Shown piece after piece: positions 1 through 11,153 of a stretch of 64,000 nt of DNA (its first letter is position 1; every line of letters starts with the position of its first letter). The notes under the pieces were generated by a model. The model made no database searches. It had not been told where the DNA came from and saw nothing but the letters and a program-made list of their open reading frames with translations. This stretch comes from Hyalella azteca (Eukaryota; Arthropoda; Malacostraca; Amphipoda; Hyalellidae), in the NCBI RefSeq assembly GCF_000764305.2, contig NW_025946635.1, positions 57,501-121,500 of the forward strand, in the 5' to 3' direction. The translations under genes and the position numbers were made by a program.

Positions 1-20
1 TATTTTTATATGTTTTACAG

Positions 21-181
21 TGGTGTGGAATCCATGGCTGGAAAAGGCAAAAGAAATCCCCGACTTCGGGGAAGAAGAATTCCCGAACATGGTTTGCGTG
101 GAGTCTGGTCACGTGACTTCACCCATCGTCCTGCCCCCCGGCACCGTCTTCGAGGCTAGCCAGATACTGCAGGTCATGTAG
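21..181 (+). CDS. Glucose-6-phosphate 1-epimerase-like protein, last coding exon (partial)
   Basis: A 3' splice acceptor (tttacag) ends at base 20. From there one frame (first two bases complete a split codon) runs 53 codons to a TAG at 179-181. The peptide begins VWNPWLEKAKEIPDFG, continues with NMVCVESGHV and ends with LPPGTVFEASQILQVM. The VWNPW motif, the CVE-GHV strand and the LPPG-F-ASQ ending are typical of the C-terminus of the aldose/glucose-6-phosphate 1-epimerase family (YeaD/YMR099C type). These cytosolic enzymes interconvert the alpha and beta anomers of hexose 6-phosphates. Only the C-terminal beta-sandwich strands are present; the catalytic residues lie upstream, outside the window. 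The call rests on recognition of the motif order. A related aldose-1-epimerase-like paralogue is the main alternative. Confidence 0.78.
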
Positions 182-830
182 GCTCGTGCAGGTCTTGGAG
201 GCTAATAGCCTCATGCAGGTCTTGGAGGCAGATGGAGGTATTACTGCAGGTTAGCTAGGCTGCAGCTGCTGCAGCCTAGCTAGGCTGCAGCTGCTGCAGA
301 TTAACTAGGCTTCAGCTGCTGCAGGTTAACTAGGCTACAGCCGCTTTAAGTTAACTAGGCTGCAGCTGCGTTAAGTTAACTAGGCTGCAGCTGCTGCAGG
401 TTAACTAGGCTACAGCTGCGTTAAGTTAACTAGGCTGCAGCTGCTGCAGATTAACTAGGCTACAGCTGCGTTAAGTTAACTAGGCTGCAGCTGCGGCAGG
501 TTAACTAGGCTACAGCCTGTCTCTTATACACATCTAGATGTGTATAAGAGACAGGTGCTGCAGGTTAACTAGGCTGCAGCTGCGTTAAGTTAACTAGGCT
601 GCAGCTGCTGCAGATTAACTAGGCTACAGCTGCGTTAAGTTAACTAGGCTGCAGCTGCTGCAGATTAACTAGGCTACAGCTGCGTTAAGTTAACTAGGCT
701 GCAGCTGCTGCAGGTTAACTAGGCTGCAGCTGCGTTAAGTTAACTAGGCTGCAGCTGCTGCAGATTAACTAGGCTACAGCTGCGTTAAGTTAACTAGGCC
801 GCAGGTGGTTGCACGTTATTTGCTGCAAGT
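161..830 (+). repeat. 24-25 bp minisatellite starting in the epimerase stop-codon region
   Basis: About 25 units alternate between a form like ttaactaggctgcagctgct and a form ending tgcgttaag, giving a ~50-bp higher-order period. The first units degrade into the coding end: ctgcaggtcatgtaggct, which contains the TAG stop, matches the array unit ctgcaggttaactaggct. The array therefore appears to have grown from the last codons and stop, and it occupies the likely 3' UTR. It is interrupted by a library adapter at 517-554. Confidence 0.85.
517..554. other. Nextera mate-pair junction adapter (assembly contaminant)
   Basis: A perfect 38-bp palindrome is made of CTGTCTCTTATACACATCT followed directly by its reverse complement. 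This is two head-to-head 19-bp Tn5 mosaic ends, the circularisation junction used in Nextera mate-pair libraries. It is not genomic. Sequence on its two sides may not be contiguous in the real chromosome, and here both sides are the same minisatellite. Confidence 0.95.
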
Positions 831-1059
831 GCTGAAAGTTCAAGTGGGCGCTGCAGTTTAAGCTCATCAACTGATGTGCTGTTAACGCAAGTCTTATAAG
901 AACTGAAACTGATGCAAGTTACGTAAAATTCTGCAGTTTGTGCTCCACTGCATTCACTGCACTGCATTGAACACATTGCAGTCACTTCGCTGCACTTATA
1001 AACTTGTTCGGGCAAGAAATTATGATGAAATTTTCAAACTTCATGCCTTTAATGAAATC

Positions 1060-1065
1060 AATAAA
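1060..1065 (+). promoter_or_regulatory. Candidate polyadenylation signal for the epimerase gene
   Basis: This is an AATAAA hexamer downstream of the minisatellite, about 880 bases after the stop. AT-rich DNA makes chance hexamers common, so only position supports it. Confidence 0.25.
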
Positions 1066-3260
1066 TCAAATATAATATTATTCGAGCCACAATTGTCCCT
1101 TTTTTGAGCATTAACCATTAACCATCAGGACAATTAACCATTGGCTGAATATTTTTGTCCTGAAGTGCAGATGTTACTGGGGAACCGAGAATGAAAAATT
1201 AAACCTTTAATCTGTAAAAAGTTACCATAATATTTTTTTTTGTTTTGCTAGATGAAAGTAAATACCGGATTCTAATCTCGGATTTTGTGAACTGACTCCT
1301 ACTTCTCTCATCCTGCGTGTGGATTCTTCATTTAAATTTCAAGTTATTTTTTTAGTAAATGTTAACAAAAATTGGAAACAATTAGTAGTGCCAAAAACGC
1401 TTGAAATTGTCTTTTTGTTAACATTATTTATGCACTGCTCTACTCTATGTTCTGGAAGCTCTATTTCCTTCCCATAATAAAATAGTTGTTAAGTGATATT
1501 TAATTAGACGAAGAATTAACAAGGAAAAAGGATAACAACCGCGCCAGATCAGAAGAAGGCATTCGATTTCTCAGCCACATTCCTTTGCCTTTATTGTGAA
1601 GGTATCTTTAATATTAATCTTCCAGAAAGGCACTGATTTCATGACATTAATTACTAGGTAATAAATAGTTTTCTAGTTTATTAACAGGAACCTAAGTAAT
1701 TAGAACCGTGCCAGATAATGCGTTCGGTAGACGGTAAGTTAAGGCGATGTTACGACACGATAAGAATGTACCATTTTCCCGATCTTTTGAAGATATTTAT
1801 TAATACAACCTCGTCCAAATCATTCTTCTTCTATTTATGTTAAAGAGAAGAGACTCTGAAGTGTTGAATTAGCTTTTAATTAATGAAGGTTGATTATTCC
1901 TGTGAACGTTGATCGCGGCTAAATTAACTTAACGTTTTCTCTTGATAATCACTGTGCTGTTGATTGTTTGCTTAAACTTAAGAGGCGATACCGTAAGGCT
2001 CTCTTTTTTATGCTAAAATACTCAATCAAATTCTGGATTTTATAATATTGTCAACTATATTTCACAATTGTTACATTCATTTTATTTCCAATTTTTGTTT
2101 CTTTTTATTTTTTGATAATTTTCAATCGCCGCACTCCCTCAGTTAGGCATAATTATTCGTAGGAAAGCTTGTTTGTCTTGTACAGGTCTATTAAAATCTC
2201 TCAAATAATTGTGATTATGTCGTCAGCTTATTACGATTTTTAATTAAATTTAGCGTATCTGTCGTAGGATAAAAAATTGTTAGTTTTACTTTTTTATGTC
2301 GACCGTGTGTCCAATTTTGATTTTTTTTTTTGACGTGAAGTGTTTGACGTAGAATTTTATTTGTCAGTGTCAAAAACGATTGTATCGTAGCTAGAAAAAG
2401 TTTCCGCGTTGCTCAAAGGTTCTTGTTAACAGATTCCATTTCAAAAAGCCTTATTTATGTCAAATTTGTTATCACGGAATAAAAGTATTGATATTTGTTG
2501 TAAATTGCGTTCTAAAGGTTCACAAAATTTCACAACGATTTATACGATGGAAATAACTTTAAAAATTGAATCTCCTAAAAATTTATATTAAAACTGATTT
2601 ATACGACGGAAAAAAACTTAAAAAAAAAATTGAATCTCCTAAAAATTTCCTTTAAAACCGCACAAATTTTCATCGTTGATGGCATGAAAGGTTTTGGTAT
2701 TCGAAGTTCTTACGAATTGTGAACGAAGCTTATCTATAGATTGCACGCACAACTTACAAACTTCTTTGAATGAAATTATCTAATGTAATAACTAGTGTAA
2801 TTATAATTCTACTGCTATTGAGACTTGAACTATAGACGTGTAATTCTAGTTGTCTTGGTAATCATCTTGTAATGAAATTATTTCACATAAAGATAAATGA
2901 GGTAGCAATACTTTCTCCATAAAATAAATAAAGTATTAATGCATATTCTTTGCAAGCTCTCATTGTTACCAATTACTGTTAATTAAGACGCGACTCAATG
3001 AGATCGCGAATAATGGTTTCCAATATACATTTCTCTGTACAATACGACTATGCATTTTATTGAACTTAGAAGCATTCCGTGAATAAACGAGTCAATCTCG
3101 AATGTTGTTTTATTTACGTGATCCCAATTAAGGTAAAATGATCCCATTATACTTTTGTTTGAATGCACTCCTGAAAGTGACATTTTAATTAATTATTTCC
3201 AGATTTTGCTGTTATCCCAGTCATTCAGCCTTGGATTTTTGGGTGTGTGATACAGCCAAT
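1066..3260. other. AT-rich intergenic DNA without a recognisable gene
   Basis: Only short ORFs are present, with no splice-site/ORF combination or family motif. A near-duplicate pair at about 2518-2660 (a segment ending 'attgaatctcctaaaaattt') is the only internal repeat noted. Confidence 0.5.
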
Positions 3261-3333
3261 CCCAGTGAAAATTTACAGACGCGGCAGCTTCTTATTTAGA
3301 TTAACAGAAGCTGGGGCGACTCTAAATTTTGTT
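3261..3333 (+). repeat. 77-bp hairpin element, copy 1 (slightly truncated)
   Basis: It begins cccagtgaaaatttacagac, has inverted arms cagcttct / agaagctg around a short loop, and ends ggggcgactctaaattttgtt. Five further copies lie at 24117, 35182, 37089, 46880 and 46957. This copy has several substitutions and lacks the final TAGGG. Confidence 0.85.
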
Positions 3334-3599
3334 GTGGATATCGCTCAATTCGCCATCGCGCATTTGTCGCCGCGCTAAGATATTAGGACGATATGTGTCT
3401 TGAAAATAATTTAGTACATACTTCCATTTTTATAGAATAACTTCAACATTATTCTGTATTTCTCAAATGATATGATTTTCTAAATTATATTTTCAAAATT
3501 TGACAATTCTGCAACAATATAAATAGGATTTTGAGCATTTAATACTGTCGATGTGTAATTACAAATGCATCGTACAACCCATTGCCTTTCGGTTATTAT

Positions 3600-3860
3600 A
3601 TAATAATGCAGTTTAAGCGTTTATTAGGCCGTTGGCCTGTCGCCGATTCTTAACATCACAGAACATTCACAGCTTGTTGCCGGTCTCGAACTCACAACTC
3701 GGTGCTCGAATTCTGCTGTGCTTAACCGCCCGGCCTCCTTGCCGATTCTGAACAGAAACTGGCGCACAGCGATCGAACCCGCGCCTATCTGCGCCGATCT
3801 TGGTACTATGAACTTTAACCATTGGGCCACCCTGCCCTTAACCACTGGGCCTACGAGATA
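3600..3860 (-). mobile_element. tRNA-derived SINE, copy A
   Basis: Read on the minus strand, it starts with a tRNA-like head that has an A-box-like GTGGCCCAATGGTTAAAG and a B-box-like GGTTCGATCGC. A family-specific body follows (AGAATCGGCAAGGAGGCCGG, then GTTCGAGACCGGCAACAAGC), then a tail GGCCTAATAAACGC. Copies B (13538) and C (51409) share the body. The A and B boxes are the internal RNA polymerase III promoter expected of a tRNA-derived SINE. Confidence 0.8.
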
Positions 3861-4690
3861 CACGGACCGAAATCCGTAGTGACCGACAAGCGTCCCTTCT
3901 CTCACACCTAAACATTTAGCTCAACTTTAGTCTAGATGGCGAGAAATTACCGAGGAATACGTACTGAAGCAAGACGGTAATACAGATGATGATACCGTAC
4001 ATTATTAGGGCAATACGATAATAAATCCGAAACTCTAATCGTCACCAACAATAAGAAAGGACTTTGGATATTTTTAAAGCACTTATGAATTATATTCACG
4101 CCAAAATAAAAAATCTGGAGATCGCTTACTTTAATTACATATAAAGTATTGCATTAAAACTTTCAAACTAGAGAAAAATCCCATTGCGATGACTCTCCAT
4201 CGGCATCGAATATTTCAAATTTCTCCATATCCCGCAGGAGGTCATCTACACATCTCAAACAAAGCTAACAACAACAACAACAAATTTCTCCATATGAATA
4301 TCATATCCAAATTAGGAATAAGAAGATATACGAAAAAATTCTTAAATGAATTTTCCATGCTCTAAAAATGACTGAATTGGTCAATTCTATCATTTTCAAC
4401 TAATGCAAAAAGTATTTGGTTCCGTTTATTATTCTGTAACTACGGATGTCAGGTGATGACCAGTCGATTGGTTACTGTGAGTCACTTCTTGGAATTTGGT
4501 AGGTACGTCCTCCCAGAAGGGAATTTTTCTGAACAACATCATGGAGGAACCTAGACTGCGTCCTTGGCAGTTGGCTCTGTTTGAAGTCTCGAAGACTGGA
4601 GTGCGCAGCTGCCCGACTAAGAATAGGACATGCTGGTGTCAGAAGCCATCTCCATAGGTTCAAAATGAGCGACTCCCCATGGACCATGGT
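3861..4690. other. Intergenic DNA, nothing recognised
   Basis: It holds only short ORFs and a small (caa)n microsatellite near 4270. No gene or element could be supported. Confidence 0.45.
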
Positions 4691-4691
4691 C

Positions 4692-5570
4692 AGGAACTAG
4701 TCTGGAAAAGTCCTATTTTTGTCTGAAATATCGCGGCTCTAATATCATATAATTTCAGTAGGTATGAAATCTCGCGGCTCTAATATCATATAATTTCAGT
4801 AGGTATGAAATCTCGCGGCTCGAATGTCATAAAATCCTCAAGTTCATTTTTGAGTCCTATAAGTAGACCAGTAAAGTATCCTGGATACCAGCATTATCAT
4901 ACTTAAGAAATTGGTTCAAATCTTGAGTAAATGAGGAAATTAAAAATGAACTGATTCTAAAAAAGCTCTGGTTTGCCACTATGCCGCCTTGTCGGATACG
5001 GAACGTATGGTAATCGTAAACTGCGGCTGTTATACATACAAAATGGAAACAGACGGTGTTCAGTGTTGCCATATGACTTTGGAGAAAATTTATTCTAAAA
5101 TAAAGATGGCCGGGATTGCGCAAACATGGGTGAGAAGATAATCAATTTTCATTACATTGCGCCAACTGTGCATAGCAATAGCTTAAAAAAAGTGAAAATG
5201 CGTGGGAAAATTCACCGAAAACATACATCATCCTGAGTGTGGGCGACTCCGATCAATGCATCACCTGCAGCACAACAGATACAATTGAGCACTTCCTATT
5301 GCAATGTCAATGTCATGTACAGCCCAGACAAGAACTGGAGACTAATTAAAGATTTTTAAATGTACCATTTACTATACGTGACCTCCTGGGCTAGTATGGA
5401 ATATATCTACTTGGCGAGCCGCGACTGAATTTTTTGAGCCGTGGTTTTATGGATTTGCCAGCCGTGATTCCATTTCTACGAGCAGCGAGATTTCATACCT
5501 ACTGAAATTATATGATATTAGAGCCGCGATATTTCAGACAAAAATAGGACTTTTCCAGACTAGCTCCTGG
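4692..5570. mobile_element. Foldback element with ~95-bp terminal inverted repeats
   Basis: The left end (4692-4790: ggaactagtctggaaaagtc, then gaaatatcgcggctctaat) is repeated almost perfectly in reverse complement at 5480-5570. Inside the left end a ~50-bp segment (tcatataatttcagtaggta with flanking tctcgcggctc) is repeated in tandem. The interior (4860-5400) has no convincing transposase. A single diverged arm lies alone at 19600-19690. This looks like a non-autonomous foldback transposon. Confidence 0.8.
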
Positions 5571-5667
5571 GGTTAGGGAATTATAACAGTGATGTACAAC
5601 GTAAGATCTTTCAGTTTCTGACCAAATTTATTCTGAAGTCAGCCTAGTCAGGTAGACTGAGTGAACT

Positions 5668-5762
5668 TTAACTAGGTTAAATTGTAAAAACTAAACTGAA
5701 TTGTAAATACAGCTATTTTTAACTAGGTTAAATTGTAAAAACTAAACTGAATTGTAAATACA
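5668..5762 (+). repeat. Two-copy ~48-bp tandem duplication
   Basis: The unit taactaggttaaattgtaaa...gtaaatacagct occurs twice with almost no difference. No function is visible. Confidence 0.8.
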
Positions 5763-6002
5763 GCTGATATATTTAGATAGCCTATTAACCTATTTTGTCA
5801 TATTTGTAATTCATTCTTCTAGTTTGATATGAAAAGTAGTTGGATCCTGTCTGAGCAGTGGCTCTTGCTTGTGGATGTTTTCTTGTGCCATGTTTGCCCT
5901 GTTTTCCACAGTTTGCATCCTGAGCCACTGTATCCACTCATTCCACTGACCTACTATAAACAAGAATTCAGTGGTTACCTACTTAGAAGAATTTAAACAC
6001 AA

Positions 6003-7385
6003 TATAGTCGAATGGGGTAAGACAGGATCGCAGCCTTCATGGGGTAAGAAAGGACCGGCCCATTGCATGCATTCTAATTGTACTGAATTTAATTTGACAA
6101 AAGAATATGTTAGAGCAATCATTGCCTGTCATTTCAGTGTTTGTTTCAACCCTCTTCTGCAAATAATTAATTTTTGGTTAATTTTCAAAGAAAACCTATG
6201 TAGAGAAGGGTCACAAAATAGTTAACCCTATTTGGGAAATAAGCTGTGTCTGATTACAAAAAATTTTTTGGCCAGGTTTGTGGATGTAGGCAGGTAACCT
6301 CAAGTAATAAGCAACTTTTGAGACATACTAGGCATTCCTACCTGCTACCATCACTGCCTGACAACTATTCTAAAATGGGGTAAAAATGGACCGGACACAG
6401 GGTAAGACAGGACCACTAAATGATCCTGTTTTACCCCACAAGTGGTCCTATCTTACCCCTCAAATGGTCCTGTCTTACCCCACAATTGCCACAAACGGTC
6501 CTCTTTTACCCATAGTTTATCAAAAATAGCTTTTAAATGAAAAAAACATTGTGCATAAGTATACATGGAGTATTTTGGTCAAAATATTCATCTTCTGCTT
6601 AAAATAACCATTCTAACTTGTTAGCTTTTTTAATTAGATAATTTTAGCATACTATTGTGAATTGCATCATGGGGATGGAGAAAATAGGGATGTCTCTTCC
6701 CATTAGTGAGCTGCAGAACAATGTGCAAGAGTGGCTGGGAGAAAAATCATTGTGTGAAACATAAGAAATAATTATCACAATTTTGTGAGAGGGCATGGGC
6801 TATGTTTGACGAAGTGCACCACAAATGCAGTTAGCAAGAAAATGCATGACGTCCGACTCTTAAGTTATTATCTATTGGTTTTATTACCAATTTGATAAAT
6901 TTTCAGACAAGGACACTAATGGAATATACATGTAGCATTTAGCAGTGCTCTACAATGAATCAAAGCCAACCTACTATTACTTTGCTTAACAAAGTTTTCT
7001 CGTGGCAAAAACTCCAATGTGACTGATATTAGAGTTGACTTCCTGCAACACAAAACAGTAACAAGTGGCTGTTTAATCAAATAATGTGTTTCTAGATGGA
7101 TAATACTGAATATCAGATTTATATTTATTGTAACATAAGAATTACCTGTTGGTCCTTTCTTACCCCAGCCTGATCCCATCTTACCCCAATGGGGTAAGAT
7201 GGGACCAGCTCACTTTTTCTAATCTGTACAGAAAACTGTGTTGTATGCAACAAGTCTGAGTTGTAGCTTTGAAGCCCAATGCATAACCACACCTTATGAT
7301 AAGTTCAGGATTTTTTAGTTATTCATGGTATAGATGCTACATGCCTGTTAGTGATTTCGGTCCTGTCTTACCCCATCTGACTATA
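6003..7385. mobile_element. Inverted-repeat element with 'ATGGGGTAAGACAGGA' termini (~1.4 kb)
   Basis: The left end TATAGTCGAATGGGGTAAGA is matched in inverse orientation by the right end, which reads tcttaccccatctgactata. The core GGGGTAAGAxxGGACC also recurs internally in both orientations near 6045, 6375-6500 and 7150-7205. No intact transposase is seen. The terminal TA suggests a Tc1/mariner-like target, but this is only inference. Confidence 0.65.
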
Positions 7386-8094
7386 TACAGGCTCTCAGGC
7401 CCAACGGCCGTCCTCGAGGTTGACCTGTGGCTTTAAGTCTACCCAGTGTAGACACCCCGAAAAGAAGAAGAAGGTAGGTACATCAAACTCAAAAGGCTTA
7501 CATAAAAAAAAGAATACAGTAACAGTGGTATTGTTTCCAAGCCAAGGGGCCAAGAATTATACAAGCTCTCAGACCAAACAGTCAGCTTTGCACTTGTTCT
7601 ATGGCTTTAAGTCCAGAGATTTTTTAGAATCAGTTCATTTTTAATTTCCTCATTTACTCGAGATGAAAGTCTAATAAACTCTCTGCTTTGCCACTATGCG
7701 CCGAGTCGGGCTCCCGGTGCATAATCTGGCGGGATGATCAATGCGGACGGTAACAGAGTCCAACTAATCATTCGTATACTTAGTGCAAGAGAATGAATAA
7801 TTATGTTGTTTCTGATCAAATTAACAAAACCTTTTTCTGTTTCTGATCAAACTAACAAAAAATTCTGATCAAATGAATGAAAACAAACGTTTTGAAGATA
7901 ATTCTGAAATTGTAACAACTATTGAATTCTAATATGGAGTGTTAATTGTAGCATCATATTTCCAAAAATCAAGTATTGCATTTCTTTTAATTGAAAAAAA
8001 TTCTTTTACTTCAAAAACAAAGAATTTTTTCTCACAGCTCCTCACGAATGAATGCTCCTCATATTGACAAATGACTATCTTACTCATAGGGTAA
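7386..8094. other. Intergenic DNA, nothing recognised
   Basis: Two imperfectly related segments (near 7391-7440 and 7564-7615, each ending ctatggctttaagtc or gtggctttaagtc) suggest an old repeat. No gene is supported. Confidence 0.4.
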
Positions 8095-8339
8095 ACGAGG
8101 TATATTCCGTCACATTAAGGACGCATTGAGAAATGAAAAACTATAAGAAAATAACCGTATGCGTTACCCAAGTTCTGTTTGCTTTAGGTGACTCTCAAAA
8201 CACCGTAGTACGCGTTGGCATTGATGAAACGTCACAAAATGCTGCCATATTTATGTAAAAGCCTTTAGAATGCAAACCTACCAAATCCCTATATTCCGTC
8301 ACTAGAGTGGAAATCTAAGATTAGAGGTTCACTTAAAAG

Positions 8340-8824
8340 AAAATGCATAAAAAAATTTTTAAAGATCACGTTTTTCATGTGGACTCTAAAGTAGAAAATA
8401 ATTTTTTGGCAGCTACTGATCTCTGTTTGCTTTCATTCTCTTGGTCTTTTGTATTTCAGTTAAAATATTTTACAACATCTAAAACGAAAAACGTGGGGCG
8501 CATATGCATGGTTGAATTCAACCATGCGCATATGTATTTAATTGTTTGGTGATTACTAGATATGATGAATATGATGGTTCATTGAGCATTTGATAAGTGT
8601 ATTGCTGATATAATTAGAAATAGTGGTTGAATTCAAAATTGAAATTAAGGCATGCCTAAATGAAGATGCGCCCCACGTTTTTCGTTTTAGATGTAAAATA
8701 TTTTAACTGAAATACAAAAGACCAAGAGAATGAAAGCAAACAGAGATCAGTAGCTGCCGAAAAATTATTTTCTACTTTTGAGTCCACATGAAAAACGTGG
8801 TCTTTAAAAATTTTTTTATGCATT
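8340..8824. repeat. Long inverted repeat (~160-bp arms) with a 34-bp palindrome beside one arm
   Basis: The left arm (8340-8500, aaaatgcataaaaaaatttt ... aaaaacgtggggcgcat) is repeated inverted at 8664-8824 with over 90% identity. The palindrome at 8501-8534 is centred on gttgaattcaac and flanked by catatgc/gcgcatatg. The arms would form a cruciform or a hairpin RNA. A shorter hairpin (cgtatcgatgatac) lies at 8924-8960. Confidence 0.85.
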
Positions 8825-10096
8825 TTATTTTCTACTTTTTAGTTTTTTAAGTATTTTATTTTCTCATTTTTAGTCCGTTGCTACACATGAAACACGTTGC
8901 GAGCCAATTTACTTGACTTGATGTACGTATCGATGATACAAAGCGTATCATCGATATACGCAGTCTAAACACGAATATCCTCTTGAGGATGACGTGCATT
9001 AAAGGTTCCAACCCCTGCTTGTGAGTTCCTTTAGAGTTTATACGCCTGGAAACGTGCAACAAATTATTGATTATTGTATTGTTATCGGGAGCTGAGCTTC
9101 CCTAAAAGTTTCAGAGCGCTAGCTAATGGGAAAGTTGATGAAATATCGATTGCAAGATTTGATCATCACAGACACGAAAGCAAGCTAAGAAAAACGTGGT
9201 AAAAAAGCGTTCCACCTTGAAAAAAAAAACGTTCCAGGCAAGTGGCAACTAGAAACAGGTTTGCAGGTCATCAGAAATCGGCCTTGGCATGAACGTTACG
9301 TCAGGCAACACAGAGAAAATCCCAATATTGTTAATTGTGCACGTCACTCACGGATGAGCAAGAGGAATCTACTGAAAGACACGTTGTGCTCAGTAGAAGT
9401 TACAAGGTCGCTACTGACATCAGTAGAAACTCATCACTCACAGTCACGGTGTCACCGATGAGCAAGGAAGATCTTGGGAAGGCTGCAGCTTAAGCTTTGC
9501 GCCCCACATGAACGTTTCCAAGGTTGCCGGTAGAGACGCGTCACTCTCCGGTGAGCAAAGGATATCTTGAGGAGGCCTCACAACGTTGCAGCCGGTAAAG
9601 GATGTACTCTTGATTCTGAAAAAAGTTCCATTAGATCTTGCCGATATACTTGAATGCAAAAGTCGCCTATATACGAGTTGATTAAGAGCACTTGATGTAT
9701 TAGTTGTTCAGAGTTTGACCAGTTGATTCAGTCATTCAGAGCACACCAAATTATTTTCATTTACGGTCATAATTAATTTACTCCTTAATTTATTTAATTA
9801 TTTCTTAAAATCATACCTGAAACTGATTTGGAAGATATGCTTCCATCCGACTCCCAACCAGCTCAAACGAACGCGGATTCGATTGCATGCAATCTATTCC
9901 TTTGTATCATATTAGTTAAACTGCACATGAAGAAAAAAATTGTCAAAATTGGCATTGTTCTATTAAAGATACTTACACTCTTGTTGATAAAGCTTGCATT
10001 TTATATAGAAAAATAAACGTGATCATTGAACATAAAAATTTTTGAATTCAAAGATCGTATCGAAACATCGTATAATAATTAGTGGAAGTAAAGGGC

Positions 10097-10525
10097 NNNN
10101 NNNNNNNNNNNNNNNNNNNNNNNNNNNNNNNNNNNNNNNNNNNNNNNNNNNNNNNNNNNNNNNNNNNNNNNNNNNNNNNNNNNNNNNNNNNNNNNNNNNN
10201 NNNNNNNNNNNNNNNNNNNNNNNNNNNNNNNNNNNNNNNNNNNNNNNNNNNNNNNNNNNNNNNNNNNNNNNNNNNNNNNNNNNNNNNNNNNNNNNNNNNN
10301 NNNNNNNNNNNNNNNNNNNNNNNNNNNNNNNNNNNNNNNNNNNNNNNNNNNNNNNNNNNNNNNNNNNNNNNNNNNNNNNNNNNNNNNNNNNNNNNNNNNN
10401 NNNNNNNNNNNNNNNNNNNNNNNNNNNNNNNNNNNNNNNNNNNNNNNNNNNNNNNNNNNNNNNNNNNNNNNNNNNNNNNNNNNNNNNNNNNNNNNNNNNN
10501 NNNNNNNNNNNNNNNNNNNNNNNNN
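10097..10525. other. Assembly gap (N run, 429 bases)
   Basis: All bases are N. ORFs that span it are artefacts. Confidence 1.
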
Positions 10526-11153
10526 CATCCACGTGTTCGAATTCCGTTTGCTGTGTGAGCTGTATTGGAATACAACACGGCTTTGAATTAGAACACTAAT
10601 GAATATTGAACACTACTTAATTACGCTTTTAATTAACAACTATTAAGCTTTTAATTAGCAAATTTTAATTTTTGTACATAGCTTGGAACGATCTGTGTGT
10701 GTCCAATTCAAGTTGTGACGGAATTAGTTTTCATGTGTCTAAATCCATTTCTCAACTTAATCATCTATTAATTTATTTACCACTTGAAATCAGCGAATAC
10801 AAGTATACTTAAAGGATTCCTAATATATTCACAGATGTATTTAAAAGTCTCAAACCATAATAGCTATTCTTCCTATACAAACAGTTATTCACTATTTGGT
10901 AGAGCAAGGTCAACTGTCAAATTTGACACATTTTTCTATGATCTCACTGGGTAGCGTGCATTGTCTCTCTTTGGATCTCAATATTTTCCTGCTAGATGGC
11001 CAAGACCTAGTGTTTTGGCATTAGTTCGATGCGCAAATGTATGACGTCACCATTTCAACCATCAACAAACGCATGGAACTAAAACAAAGCTTAATATAAA
11101 GGAAAAAATAGAGAGGTGACGGCATTACCCACGATGACGGAATATACCGTGTT

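Larger units (their letters stand above)
8095..11153. mobile_element. Possible larger element bounded by inverted 'GGTATATTCCGTCA' ends
   Basis: GGTATATTCCGTCA at about 8098 is matched in inverse orientation by TGACGGAATATACC at about 11137. Sub-terminal segments near 8105-8150 and 10712-10760 also pair imperfectly (TCCGTCA ... GAGAAATG). The interior contains a separate foldback (8340-8824) and an assembly gap, so the boundaries and content are uncertain. No transposase was recognised. Confidence 0.35.

Noticed and set aside
3624..3905. 93-codon minus-strand ORF, and the related 88-codon ORF at 13545-13811
   Set aside because: Both lie within copies of the tRNA-derived SINE. The shared peptide reflects the repeat, not a gene. 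The tRNA-like heads are also not functional tRNA genes.
10023..10599. Several long ORFs on both strands across the first gap, and similar ones at 29525-30199
   Set aside because: They consist mainly of N-run placeholders, with no real sequence evidence.
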